A stretch of 64,000 bases of DNA, taken from NCBI GenBank assembly GCA_902706205.1, contig CACSKA010000013.1, positions 21,816 through 85,815 of the forward strand, in the 5' to 3' direction. The stretch's first letter is position 1. The number at the start of each line of letters is the position of its first letter. The stretch comes from Chryseobacterium sp. 18061. Its GTDB lineage: Bacteria; Pseudomonadota; Gammaproteobacteria; Enterobacterales; Enterobacteriaceae. Below the pieces are notes generated by a model that was not told the origin of the DNA, searched no databases, and saw only the letters and a program-made list of their open reading frames with translations. The position numbers and the translations under genes were made by a program. Below, one piece after another: positions 43,425-52,139 of the stretch.

Positions 43425-43876
43425 CTACTTTTTTAAGCCCAACTCTCTCTGAAGACGATCTGCAAGAAATCCAGGACGTCCTCGATATTCCGCTATCCGG
43501 CTCAGCCGATCTTTTCACTACCGCCGATCTCTGCGCCACGTTCGTTAGCGTGATGGTGGAATGTGAAGATGAATATTACCGGCAGGCACTGTGTGGGCGG
43601 TTAGCGCACGCACTCACGATACTGCGCCAACGTTGCGTAGAAGATTTACCCGAGTGGATTGTCCGTCAACTGACGACGCAAACGGTGCCCCTCTCCAGCG
43701 TACCGGAGTGCTGGCAGGATTCAGAATTTATGCTGGACTATGCGCAGGCGTTAACCCTGGCGTTGAGCGGAAACACGCTCCTGGCACGAAATGCGCAGGA
43801 TCTGGTGGGGTTACTGCACGATCTGGTGTATTTGCTGGTGGATCAGTTGAAAACGCCGTTGATCGTCAAACAATAA
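43421..43876 (+). CDS. Unrecognised 151-residue protein downstream of C4-like leader
   Basis: I do not recognise this protein. 151 residues, acidic N-terminal half, predicted mainly helical and soluble, five cysteines, no signal peptide or membrane helix; segments such as DLCATFVSVMVECEDEYYRQ and NAQDLVGLLHDLVYLLVDQL look amphipathic. Start ATG 43421 has GGAAG nine bases upstream. It replaces nothing in E. coli, where metE is followed by ysgA. Its place after a C4/CI-type leader is where phages P1/P4 carry icd/ant or kil genes, so a phage-derived regulator or inhibitor is possible but unproven. Confidence 0.7.
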   Translation: MTTFLSPTLSEDDLQEIQDVLDIPLSGSADLFTTADLCATFVSVMVECEDEYYRQALCGRLAHALTILRQRCVEDLPEWIVRQLTTQTVPLSSVPECWQDSEFMLDYAQALTLALSGNTLLARNAQDLVGLLHDLVYLLVDQLKTPLIVKQ

Positions 43877-43888
43877 TACTTTGGCATT

Positions 43889-43910
43889 TGCCCGGCAGCG
43901 TTGCCGGGCA
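43889..43910. terminator. Stem-loop between the 151-residue gene and ysgA
   Basis: TGCCCGGCA / TGCCGGGCA with loop GCGT, a perfect 9-bp GC-rich stem between convergent genes. No T-run on either side, so it may be a REP-like hairpin that ends or protects the transcripts. Confidence 0.55.
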
Positions 43911-43922
43911 GTCTGAAAATCG

Positions 43923-44732
43923 TTATCCCTTCTTCCCGCTGTACTGCGCAAACCACGCCAGCATACGCTGCCAGCCGTCTTTGGCGGACTCTTCGTGATA
44001 GCTCGGGCGATAGTCAGCGTTAAATGCGTGTCCGGCTTCCGGGTAAACAATAATATCGGCTTTGGCGTTTGCCGCCCGTAACGCCTGACGCATGGTATCT
44101 ACGCTCTCGAGCGAAATGCCCGTATCCTGCCCGCCGTACAAACCCAGCACCGGCGCGGTTAAATCGATGGCGATATCGACCGGATGCTTCGGCGAATTTA
44201 TCGATTTTTCACCCACCAGTTTTCCGTACCACGCCACCGCGGCTTTCAACTGCGGATTATGCGCAGCGTACAACCACGCGATACGTCCTCCCCAGCAGAA
44301 ACCGGTGACCAGCAGACGACTGGCGTCGCCGCCGTTACGTGAAGCCCAGCTGGCAACATGATCGAGATCGGCCAGCACCTGGGCATCCGGCACTTTCGAG
44401 ACCAGGCCGCTGAACAGCGTTGGGATATCGGCATAATCATTCGGATCGCCCTGACGGAAATAGAGTTCCGGCGCGATCGCCAGGTAGCCTTCCACAGCCA
44501 GACGTCGGCAAATATCGCGAATATGCTCGTGCACGCCGAAAATTTCTTGCACCACAATCACGACCGGCAGCGGGCCATCGGCATTTTTCGGGCGAGCGTG
44601 AAACGCAGGCATATTTTCACCCTGCGACGGAATAGAGGTTTCACCCGCGATGATGACGTCTTCAGGTGTCAGAATTGAGGTTGATGCGTGCGGTTCTGCA
44701 GCCGGTGCAAAGCCGGGTTGTTTGTTGGTCAT
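43923..44732 (-). CDS. ysgA: Dienelactone hydrolase-family protein YsgA
   Basis: 269 residues, alpha/beta hydrolase of the dienelactone hydrolase family: nucleophile Cys in GFCWGGR, Asp in GGQDTGI, His in GHAFNADYRPSYH. E. coli YsgA is a putative carboxymethylenebutenolidase of unknown natural substrate. I use ATG 44732 (MTNKQPGFAPAAEP), which has GGAG seven bases ahead, rather than the seven-codon-longer frame. It is divergent from udp. Confidence 0.92.
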   Translation of the reverse strand: MTNKQPGFAPAAEPHASTSILTPEDVIIAGETSIPSQGENMPAFHARPKNADGPLPVVIVVQEIFGVHEHIRDICRRLAVEGYLAIAPELYFRQGDPNDYADIPTLFSGLVSKVPDAQVLADLDHVASWASRNGGDASRLLVTGFCWGGRIAWLYAAHNPQLKAAVAWYGKLVGEKSINSPKHPVDIAIDLTAPVLGLYGGQDTGISLESVDTMRQALRAANAKADIIVYPEAGHAFNADYRPSYHEESAKDGWQRMLAWFAQYSGKKG

Positions 44733-44846
44733 GGCATTCTCCGTCCCATCCATTAGCGCAAAGGTAAATATAGCCCGCAGGTTAACAATTCACAGTGCCA
44801 GAAAACGGCTATCTTATGTGCAGTGGTTATCGTTATCACTTGTTAA

Positions 44847-44915
44847 TGTGATGTAAATCACTGTTTATAAGAAATTCAATGCAAACTTTTTCATTCATAG
44901 TGACAGGTGTCACGA
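44847..44915 (+). promoter_or_regulatory. udp control region with two CRP sites
   Basis: TGTGA-N6-TCACT (44847-44862) and AGTGA-N6-TCACG (44899-44914) are CRP-type sites 52 bp apart centre to centre. The space between is where CytR binds with CRP in E. coli udp, giving cAMP-dependent, cytidine-relieved expression. Confidence 0.78.
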
Positions 44916-44986
44916 AAATGTGTCCAAAGCTTCGGTAAAGTGCGTTTTTGCTTCTGCTGACAACTCGACCCAGAGAGGAGTTTTTT

Positions 44987-45748
44987 ATGTCTACGTCTGA
45001 TGTTTTTCATCTCGGCCTCACCAAGAAAGATTTACAAGGGGCAACGCTCGCTATCGTCCCGGGCGATCCGGAGCGTGTTGAAAAAATCGCCGCGCTGATG
45101 GATAAGCCGGTCATGCTGGCATCACATCGTGAATTCACCTCCTGGCGTGCAGAGCTTGATGGCAAAGCGGTCATCGTGTGTTCCACCGGTATCGGCGGTC
45201 CATCCACCTCTATCGCGGTTGAAGAACTGGCCCAATTGGGCATTCGTACTTTCCTGCGCGTGGGCACCACCGGCGCAATTCAGCCAAACATCAGCGTCGG
45301 TGATGTGCTTGTGACCACCGCATCCGTTCGCCTTGACGGTGCAAGCCTGCACTTCGCGCCGATGGAATACCCGGCTGTCGCTGATTTCGCCTGTACCACC
45401 GCGCTGGTGGAAGCCGCCAAATCTGTGGGCGCCACGACCCATATCGGTGTGACCGCATCTTCCGACACCTTCTACCCAGGCCAGGAACGTTACGACACCT
45501 TCTCCGGCCGCGTCGTTAACCGTTATAAAGGTTCGATGGAAGAGTGGCAGTCGATGGGCGTGATGAACTATGAAATGGAATCCGCCACCCTGCTGACCAT
45601 GTGTTCCAGCCAGGGCTTGCGCGCGGGCATGGTTGCAGGTGTCATCGTCAACCGTACCCAGCAAGAAATCCCGAACGCGGAAACCATGAAGAAAACCGAA
45701 AGCCACGCGGTGAAAATCGTGGTCGAAGCGGCACGCCGCCTGCTGTAA
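44987..45748 (+). CDS. udp: Uridine phosphorylase
   Basis: Udp phosphorolyses uridine to uracil and ribose-1-phosphate. 253-residue hexameric nucleoside phosphorylase: GDPERVEKIA (phosphate site), CSTGIGGPSTSIAVEEL, RVGTTGAIQ, and NYEMESATLLTM (ribose site). Start ATG 44987 with GAGAGGAG ahead; the frame from 44948 adds 13 residues not found in the family. Followed by a strong terminator. Confidence 0.97.
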   Translation: MSTSDVFHLGLTKKDLQGATLAIVPGDPERVEKIAALMDKPVMLASHREFTSWRAELDGKAVIVCSTGIGGPSTSIAVEELAQLGIRTFLRVGTTGAIQPNISVGDVLVTTASVRLDGASLHFAPMEYPAVADFACTTALVEAAKSVGATTHIGVTASSDTFYPGQERYDTFSGRVVNRYKGSMEEWQSMGVMNYEMESATLLTMCSSQGLRAGMVAGVIVNRTQQEIPNAETMKKTESHAVKIVVEAARRLL

Positions 45749-45762
45749 TTCCCTTCTCGATG

Positions 45763-45790
45763 AAAAAGGCCGACGCGTTCGGCCTTTTTT
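45763..45790 (+). terminator. Terminator after udp
   Basis: AAAGGCCGA / TCGGCCTTT with a GC-rich loop, followed by six Ts. Confidence 0.9.
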
Positions 45791-45897
45791 ATTTTGCGTA
45801 CATCCTCGCAGGAAAACCCTTTTCAGCTGGACATTTATACAGCACAATTAACAATTAGATTCTGTTGTGCCGATACGTTGTTGAAGCAGGGGGAAGG

Positions 45898-47349
45898 GTG
45901 GACATCTCAATCATTTTAAGCGCAGTAGCAGCGCTGATTGTCGGGGCGGCGTTTAGCTGGTTAGCCAGTAAATCCCATGCCGACAGGCTGCGCGCCGATT
46001 TCATTGAAGAGCGGCATGAGCTCGACATTGAACTCAACGCGGCGAAGCAGCAGCTGGCGCAAAATGCCCACTGGCGTGACGAGTGTGAACTGCTGAACAA
46101 CGAGCTGCGCAGCCTGCGGGAAATTAACACCTCGCTGGAAGCCGATTTGCGCGAAGTGAGCACCCGCCTGGAATCCACGCAGCTGCACGCGGAAGACAAA
46201 ATTCGCCAGATGGTGAACAGCGAGCAGCGTCTGAGCGAGCAGTTTGAAAACCTCGCCAATCGCATTTTTGAGCACAGCAATCGCCGGGTGGATGAACAGA
46301 ACCGCCAGAGTCTGCACGGTCTTTTGACGCCGCTGCGCGAGCAGCTCGACGGCTTTCGTCGTCAAGTGCAGGACAGCTTCGGTAAAGAGGCGCAGGAGCG
46401 CCACACCCTGGCCCATGAAATTCGTAATCTCCAGCAGCTGAATGCGCAGATGACCCAGGAAGCGGTCAATCTGACTAAAGCGCTAAAAGGCGATAACAAA
46501 ACTCAGGGCAACTGGGGTGAAGTGGTGCTCACCCGCGTGCTGGAAGCCTCTGGCCTGCGCGAAGGCCATGAATACCAGACGCAGGTCAGTATCGAAACCG
46601 ATACCCGCGCCCGTATGCAGCCCGATGTGATTGTCCGTCTGCCGCAGGACAAAGACGTAGTGATCGACGCCAAAATGACCCTTGTGGCCTACGAGCGCTA
46701 CTTCAACGCCGAAGATGATTACATCCGCGAAGCCGCGCTGCAGGAGCATATTGCCTCGGTGCGTAACCATATTCGCCTGTTGGGCCGCAAAGATTATCAA
46801 CAACTACCGGGCCTGCGTTCTCTGGACTATGTGCTGATGTTCATTCCTGTAGAGCCCGCATTTTTGTTGGCCCTCGACCGACAGCCAGAACTCATCACCG
46901 AAGCGCTAAAAAACAACATCATGCTGGTCAGCCCGACTACGCTGCTGGTGGCCCTGCGCACCATTGCCAACCTCTGGCGCTATGAGCACCAGAGCCGCAA
47001 TGCCCAGCAGATAGCCGATCGTGCCAGTCGTCTGTACGACAAAATGCGCCTGTTTGTTGATGATATGTCTGCTATCGGGCAGGGGCTGGATAAAGCGCAG
47101 GACAACTATCGCCAGGCAATGAAAAAACTCGCATCCGGTCGCGGAAATCTTCTGGCACAGGCCGAATCATTCCGTGGCTTAGGGGTTGAGGTGAAAAGAG
47201 AAATTAACCCCGATTTGGTGGAGCAAGCCACCGAGAAGGAAGAGAATTTTGCGCTCGACGACAGCCCATTTGATGAAAGCGAAGCGCGTACCTCGACCTC
47301 TGACGAACCTTCTGAAACTGAGCTTTCTCGCGTTTCTCAGCGCGGTTGA
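45898..47349 (+). CDS. rmuC: RmuC, putative recombination-limiting nuclease
   Basis: RmuC limits inversions at short inverted repeats in E. coli. Start GTG 45898 (MDISIILS) after GGGGGAAGG gives 483 residues, eight longer than E. coli; the difference is in the acidic disordered tail. It has an N-terminal membrane anchor (about 4-22), a long coiled coil (about 30-185), then the nuclease-like core with GNWGEVVLTRVLEASGL and DVVIDAKMTLVAYERYF. ubiE follows 66 bases later. Confidence 0.94.
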   Translation: MDISIILSAVAALIVGAAFSWLASKSHADRLRADFIEERHELDIELNAAKQQLAQNAHWRDECELLNNELRSLREINTSLEADLREVSTRLESTQLHAEDKIRQMVNSEQRLSEQFENLANRIFEHSNRRVDEQNRQSLHGLLTPLREQLDGFRRQVQDSFGKEAQERHTLAHEIRNLQQLNAQMTQEAVNLTKALKGDNKTQGNWGEVVLTRVLEASGLREGHEYQTQVSIETDTRARMQPDVIVRLPQDKDVVIDAKMTLVAYERYFNAEDDYIREAALQEHIASVRNHIRLLGRKDYQQLPGLRSLDYVLMFIPVEPAFLLALDRQPELITEALKNNIMLVSPTTLLVALRTIANLWRYEHQSRNAQQIADRASRLYDKMRLFVDDMSAIGQGLDKAQDNYRQAMKKLASGRGNLLAQAESFRGLGVEVKREINPDLVEQATEKEENFALDDSPFDESEARTSTSDEPSETELSRVSQRG

Positions 47350-47415
47350 GGCATAGGGGAAATGCGCCCAATCTGTTACACTCGCCGAACATTTTCTTGA
47401 TAGGCAGACATTGAG

Positions 47416-48171
47416 ATGGTTGAGGATTCACAAGAAACGACGCACTTTGGCTTCCAGACTGTAGCCAAATCGCAGAAAGAAGACATGGTGGCGCATGTAT
47501 TCCATTCTGTTGCCGCTAAGTATGATGTCATGAACGACCTGATGTCGTTTGGTATCCATCGCTTGTGGAAGCGCTTTACCATTGACTGCAGCGGCGTTCG
47601 TCGCGGGCAAAAAGTGCTGGATTTAGCCGGAGGCACCGGTGACCTGACGGCGAAATTCTCCCGTCTTGTTGGCGAAACCGGCAGCGTCGTACTGGCTGAT
47701 ATCAACGAATCAATGCTCAAAATGGGCCGCGAAAAGCTGCGTAATATCGGCGTGGTCGGGAACGTGGAATACGTTCAGGCAAACGCAGAAGCGCTGCCCT
47801 TCCCGGACAACACCTTTGACTGCATCACCATCTCCTTTGGCCTGCGTAACGTCACCGATAAAGAAAAAGCGCTGCGCTCGATGTACCGCGTGCTGAAGCC
47901 GGGCGGACGTCTGCTGGTTCTGGAATTCTCCAAACCCATTCTCGATCCGCTGAGCAAAGCCTACGACGCCTACTCATTCCACGTGCTGCCGCGTGTGGGA
48001 GAGATGGTCGCAAAAGACGGTGAGAGCTACCGCTATCTGGCAGAATCCATCCGTATGCACCCCAATCAGGACACCCTGAAAGCGATGATGCAGGATGCCG
48101 GTTTTGACAGCGTGGATTACTACAATCTGACGGCGGGTATCGTCGCGCTGCATCGCGGTTATAAGTTCTGA
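47416..48171 (+). CDS. ubiE: Ubiquinone/menaquinone methyltransferase UbiE
   Basis: SAM-dependent C-methyltransferase of both ubiquinone and menaquinone synthesis. 251 residues. SAM motif I VLDLAGGTGDLT, FGLRNVTDKEKALRSMYRVLKPGGRLLVLEFS, and the C-terminal NLTAGIVALHRGYKF are conserved. First of ubiE-ubiJ-ubiB, all needed for aerobic ubiquinone synthesis. Confidence 0.97.
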   Translation: MVEDSQETTHFGFQTVAKSQKEDMVAHVFHSVAAKYDVMNDLMSFGIHRLWKRFTIDCSGVRRGQKVLDLAGGTGDLTAKFSRLVGETGSVVLADINESMLKMGREKLRNIGVVGNVEYVQANAEALPFPDNTFDCITISFGLRNVTDKEKALRSMYRVLKPGGRLLVLEFSKPILDPLSKAYDAYSFHVLPRVGEMVAKDGESYRYLAESIRMHPNQDTLKAMMQDAGFDSVDYYNLTAGIVALHRGYKF

Positions 48172-48183
48172 CAGGAGTTCTCC

Positions 48184-48789
48184 ATGCCTTTTCAACCTTT
48201 AGTTACCGCGGGCATTGAAGGTGCGCTTAATACCTTTTTATGGCGCGAGCGCGCGTTAAAATCTGCCCGTCAGCGTCTGCTGGGCAAGGTGCTGCGCGTT
48301 GAGCTGAAAGAGTTCACATCGCCGCTGGTGCTGGCCTTTAGCGAGCAGCAGATTGACGTCCTGGGCGCGTGGGAAGGCGAGGCGGACTGCACGGTAAGTA
48401 CTCGCCTTGGCGTGTTGCCGCAGTTACGCAACCGTCAGCAGTTAACCACTCTGATTCGTTCGGGCGACCTCGAAGTGCAGGGCGACCTGCAGGTGGTGCA
48501 AAATTTTGTCGCGCTGGCGGATTTGGCTGAATTCGATCCTGCTGAACTATTGGCGCCATATACCGGCGATATCGCGGCGGAAGGCGTCAGTAAAATACTG
48601 CGCGGCGGGGCGAAATTCCTGCAACGCGGGCTGCAACGTCAGCAGCGCTATGTGTCTGAAGTCATTACCGAAGAGTGGCGCATGGCGCCCGGCTCGCTGG
48701 AAGTGGCCTGGTTTGCCGAAGAGAGCGACGCCGTTGCGCGTGGCGTTGAGGCATTAACCAAACGGCTGGATAAACTGGAGGGGAAATGA
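48184..48789 (+). CDS. ubiJ: Ubiquinone biosynthesis accessory factor UbiJ
   Basis: 201-residue SCP2-domain lipid-binding protein that, with UbiK, holds ubiquinone intermediates for the Ubi metabolon. The N-terminal SCP2 domain (about 15-120) is followed by a helical/coiled C-terminus. In E. coli the 3' part of this gene was also described as sRNA EsrE; I cannot separate that from the coding signal here. ATGA overlap with ubiB. Confidence 0.95.
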   Translation: MPFQPLVTAGIEGALNTFLWRERALKSARQRLLGKVLRVELKEFTSPLVLAFSEQQIDVLGAWEGEADCTVSTRLGVLPQLRNRQQLTTLIRSGDLEVQGDLQVVQNFVALADLAEFDPAELLAPYTGDIAAEGVSKILRGGAKFLQRGLQRQQRYVSEVITEEWRMAPGSLEVAWFAEESDAVARGVEALTKRLDKLEGK

Positions 48790-50426
48790 CGCCAGGGGAA
48801 ATTCGGCGCCTGTATTTTATCATCCACACCTTTTTGAGTTACGGGCTTGATGAGCTCATTCCCAAAATGCGTATCACCCTGCCGCTTCGTATCTGGCGGC
48901 GGATGTTGTTTTGGATGCCAAATCGCCACAAAGACCTGCCGCTAGGCGAGCGTTTACGCCTTGCCTTACAGGAGCTCGGCCCAGTCTGGATTAAATTCGG
49001 CCAGATGCTTTCTACCCGTCGCGATCTCTTTCCGCTTCAAATCGCCGATCAGCTGGCAATGTTGCAGGACCGCGTTGCGCCGTTTGACGGCAAACTCGCG
49101 CAGCAGCAAATTGAAAAATCGATGGGTGATATTCCCGTTGATAGTTGGTTCGACAATTTCAGCGTTGAGCCGCTGGCGTCCGCTTCTATCGCCCAGGTGC
49201 ACACGGCGCGTCTGAAAGAAAACGGCAAAGAGGTGGTCATCAAGGTTATCCGCCCGGATATTCTGCCGACTATCAAAGCGGACATGAAACTGATTTATCG
49301 TCTCGCACGTTGGGTGCCGCGTCTGCTGCCCGATGGCCGCCGTCTGCGTCCGCAGGAAGTGGTGCGTGAGTATGAAAAAACGCTGCTTGATGAGCTGAAT
49401 TTACTGCGCGAAGCCGCCAACGCCATCCAGCTGCGCCGCAATTTCGAAGACAGCCCGATGCTCTACGTCCCGGAAGTCTATTCCGACTATTGTCGTGAAG
49501 ATATGCTGGTGATGGAGCGCATTTATGGCATTCCGGTGTCAGATATTGAGACCCTGGAAAAGCAGAATACCAACATGAAACTGCTTGCCGAACGCGGCGT
49601 ACAGGTGTTCTTCACTCAGGTTTTCCGCGACAGCTTCTTCCATGCCGATATGCACCCCGGCAATATTTTTGTCAGCTACGAACACCCGGAAGATCCGAAG
49701 TATATCGGCATTGACTGCGGGATTGTTGGCTCGCTGAACAAGGAAGATAAGCGCTATCTGGCTGAAAACTTTATTGCTTTCTTTAATCGCGATTACCGCA
49801 AAGTGGCGGAGCTGCACGTGGATTCTGGCTGGGTACCGCCGGACACCAACGTTGAAGAGTTTGAATTTGCGATTCGCACGGTGTGTGAACCTATCTTCGA
49901 GAAACCGCTGGCGGAAATCTCTTTCGGCCATGTTCTGCTGAATCTGTTTAACACCGCGCGCCGCTTTAATATGGAAGTTCAGCCGCAGCTTGTTTTACTT
50001 CAGAAAACACTACTTTACGTTGAGGGGGTAGGCCGCCAGCTCTATCCTCAGTTAGACTTATGGAAGACAGCGAAACCTTTCCTTGAGGCATGGATTAAAG
50101 ATCAGGTCGGCCTGCCGGCGCTGGTGCGTGCGTTTAAAGAAAAAGCGCCGTTCTGGATCGAAAAAATGCCGGAAATGCCGGAACTGATTTACGACAGTTT
50201 GCGCCAGGGCAAAAGTCTCCAGCGAAGCATTGATAAAATTGCCCACGACATGGAGTCCGGTCATACCCGACGTGGGCAATCCCGTTATCTGTTCGGCGTG
50301 GGTGCTGTATTTATGCTTAGCGGAACACTGTTGTTGATTACCCGTCCGGATCTCGGATTACAGCCTGCCTGGCTTATGGGCGCTGGCGTCCTGTCCTGGG
50401 TGGTTGGCTGGTTTAAAGGTCGCTGA
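48786..50426 (+). CDS. ubiB: Ubiquinone biosynthesis kinase-like protein UbiB
   Basis: 546-residue atypical kinase/ATPase of the ABC1/ADCK/UbiB family, thought to extract or deliver coenzyme Q intermediates at the membrane. The KxGQ signature appears in WIKFGQMLSTRRDLFP. Also seen: AxASIAQVHTA nucleotide loop, catalytic DMHPGNIFV, DCGIVGSL, and two C-terminal membrane helices (about 500-545). Coupled to ubiJ upstream; tatABC follows after 76 bases. Confidence 0.96.
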   Translation: MTPGEIRRLYFIIHTFLSYGLDELIPKMRITLPLRIWRRMLFWMPNRHKDLPLGERLRLALQELGPVWIKFGQMLSTRRDLFPLQIADQLAMLQDRVAPFDGKLAQQQIEKSMGDIPVDSWFDNFSVEPLASASIAQVHTARLKENGKEVVIKVIRPDILPTIKADMKLIYRLARWVPRLLPDGRRLRPQEVVREYEKTLLDELNLLREAANAIQLRRNFEDSPMLYVPEVYSDYCREDMLVMERIYGIPVSDIETLEKQNTNMKLLAERGVQVFFTQVFRDSFFHADMHPGNIFVSYEHPEDPKYIGIDCGIVGSLNKEDKRYLAENFIAFFNRDYRKVAELHVDSGWVPPDTNVEEFEFAIRTVCEPIFEKPLAEISFGHVLLNLFNTARRFNMEVQPQLVLLQKTLLYVEGVGRQLYPQLDLWKTAKPFLEAWIKDQVGLPALVRAFKEKAPFWIEKMPEMPELIYDSLRQGKSLQRSIDKIAHDMESGHTRRGQSRYLFGVGAVFMLSGTLLLITRPDLGLQPAWLMGAGVLSWVVGWFKGR

Positions 50427-50502
50427 TTTTTGCATCATTCAGACGAAGGCGTGTAAGCTACACGTCAGTGAATTCACTATCATCTGACACAGAGGAACAT
50501 GT

Positions 50503-50766
50503 ATGGGTGGTATCAGTATTTGGCAGTTGTTGATTGTCGTCGTTATCGTGGTTCTGCTTTTCGGGACGAAAAAGCTGAGCTCACTGGGTTCTGACCTGGG
50601 AGCGTCTATCAAGGGCTTTAAAAAAGCCATGGGTGATGAAGACGACAAACAGGAAAAGAAAGAGACATCCGCTGAAGACGCCGATTTCCCTGCGAAATCA
50701 CTGTCTGAAAAGCAGGATGACGCCAGCAAAGACGACGCAAAACGCCACGATAAAGAGCAGGTGTAA
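50503..50766 (+). CDS. tatA: Twin-arginine translocase subunit TatA
   Basis: 87 residues: a short N-terminal membrane helix (6-20), the FGTKKL hinge, an amphipathic helix (about 26-42, LGSDLGASIKGFKKAM) and a charged disordered tail ending HDKEQV. TatA oligomers form the conduit for folded proteins. A CGTGTA/TACACG hairpin (50450-50464) precedes the gene. tatB starts three bases after the stop. Confidence 0.96.
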   Translation: MGGISIWQLLIVVVIVVLLFGTKKLSSLGSDLGASIKGFKKAMGDEDDKQEKKETSAEDADFPAKSLSEKQDDASKDDAKRHDKEQV

Positions 50767-50769
50767 TTC

Positions 50770-51321
50770 GTGTTCGACATTGGTTTCAGTGAACTGATTC
50801 TGGTATTCGTGATTGGCCTGATTGTTCTCGGGCCAAAACGTTTGCCGGTGGCAGTAAAAACGGTGGCTGGCTGGATCCGGGCGATTCGCTCGCTGGCTAC
50901 CACCGTGCAAAACGAACTGGCCCAGGAGCTTAAACTCCAGGAGTTTCAGGACAGCCTGAAGAAAGTTGAGAAAGCGAGTTTGGGCAATCTCTCACCGGAG
51001 CTGAAGGAGTCCATGGACGAGCTGCGTGATGCGGCAGAATCCATGAAGCGTTCCTACACGCAACACGATCCTGAGCGCAGCAGCGACGAAGCCAATACCA
51101 TTCATAATCCAGTGGTGAAAGGTAGCGAAGCACAGCGCGAAGGCGTCACGCCGGTTACACCTGAACATCAGGCCAGTGCTGAAGCGCAAGCGCCTGCCGT
51201 TTCTGCTGAAACCATCGATAAAGCCCCGGAAACTGTTGTTTCTGAGGAGAAGATGAAAGCGCCGGTGGCTGCTGCCGCACCGGCTTCTGAATCATCCCCT
51301 GCAACCAGCGATAAACCGTAA
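50770..51321 (+). CDS. tatB: Twin-arginine translocase subunit TatB
   Basis: 183 residues, GTG start (MFDIGFSELILVFVIGLIVLGPKRLP). Membrane helix 2-20, conserved GPKRLP hinge, long amphipathic helix and a Pro/Ala/Glu-rich tail about 12 residues longer than that of E. coli. Forms the TatBC receptor for twin-arginine signal peptides. Confidence 0.95.
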   Translation: MFDIGFSELILVFVIGLIVLGPKRLPVAVKTVAGWIRAIRSLATTVQNELAQELKLQEFQDSLKKVEKASLGNLSPELKESMDELRDAAESMKRSYTQHDPERSSDEANTIHNPVVKGSEAQREGVTPVTPEHQASAEAQAPAVSAETIDKAPETVVSEEKMKAPVAAAAPASESSPATSDKP

Positions 51322-51323
51322 AC

Positions 51324-52100
51324 ATGGGCGTAGAACAGACTCAACCGCTGATCACACATTTGATTGAGCTGCGTAAGCGCCTCATCAACTGCATCATCGC
51401 GGTATTCGTGATTTTTCTGGCGTTGGTCTATTTCGCCAACAATATATACCATCTGGTGGCCGCGCCGCTGATAAAGCAAATGCCTGCCGGTGCAACAATG
51501 ATTGCCACCGATGTGGCGTCGCCATTCTTCACGCCGATTAAGCTGACCTTTATGGTCTCGGTTATCCTGTCGGCGCCGGTAATCCTCTATCAAGTCTGGG
51601 CTTTCATCGCACCGGCGCTCTATAAACACGAGCGTCGTCTGGTGGTGCCGCTGCTGGTATCCAGTACGCTGCTGTTCTATATCGGCATGGCCTTCGCCTA
51701 CTTCGTGGTGTTCCCGCTGGCGTTTGGTTTCCTGACGCATACCGCGCCGATCGGCGTGCAGGTCTCGACGGATATCCGCAGCTATCTCGATTTTGTCATG
51801 GCGCTGTTTATGGCCTTTGGTGTGTCGTTTGAAGTCCCGGTGGCCATCGTTCTGCTGTGCTGGGTTGGCGTTACCACGCCGGATGACCTGCGTAAAAAAC
51901 GTCCTTACGTTCTGGTTGCGGCTTTCGTTATTGGTATGCTGCTGACGCCGCCGGATGTGTTCTCGCAAACGCTGCTCGCCATTCCGATGTACTGCCTGTT
52001 CGAAGTGGGGGTCTTCTTCGCCCGTTTCTACACGGGTAAGCGAATGTCGCGTGACGATGACGCCGCAGCGGAAGAAGACGCTGCCGAGAAAGAAGAGTAA
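51324..52100 (+). CDS. tatC: Twin-arginine translocase subunit TatC
   Basis: 258 residues, six membrane helices; core signal-peptide receptor. HLIELRKRLINC near the N-terminus, SAPVILYQVWAFIAPALYKHERR, FEVPVAIVLL (functional Glu) and LTPPDVFSQTLLAIPMYCLFEVGVFF are conserved. A stem-loop follows its stop. Confidence 0.97.
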   Translation: MGVEQTQPLITHLIELRKRLINCIIAVFVIFLALVYFANNIYHLVAAPLIKQMPAGATMIATDVASPFFTPIKLTFMVSVILSAPVILYQVWAFIAPALYKHERRLVVPLLVSSTLLFYIGMAFAYFVVFPLAFGFLTHTAPIGVQVSTDIRSYLDFVMALFMAFGVSFEVPVAIVLLCWVGVTTPDDLRKKRPYVLVAAFVIGMLLTPPDVFSQTLLAIPMYCLFEVGVFFARFYTGKRMSRDDDAAAEEDAAEKEE

Positions 52101-52104
52101 TCAG

Positions 52105-52120
52105 CCGCCCGCAAGGGCGG
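52105..52120 (+). terminator. Hairpin between tatC and tatD
   Basis: CCGCCC-GCAA-GGGCGG followed by TTCTTATTT, a moderate terminator or attenuator that would reduce tatD relative to tatABC. Confidence 0.65.
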
Positions 52121-52139
52121 TTCTTATTTGGGAGTCACT

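Noticed and set aside
51168..51968. 266-codon minus-strand ORF opposite tatB/tatC
   Set aside because: Composition (Arg/His/Gln-rich) reflects the complementary strand of tatC; no independent support.
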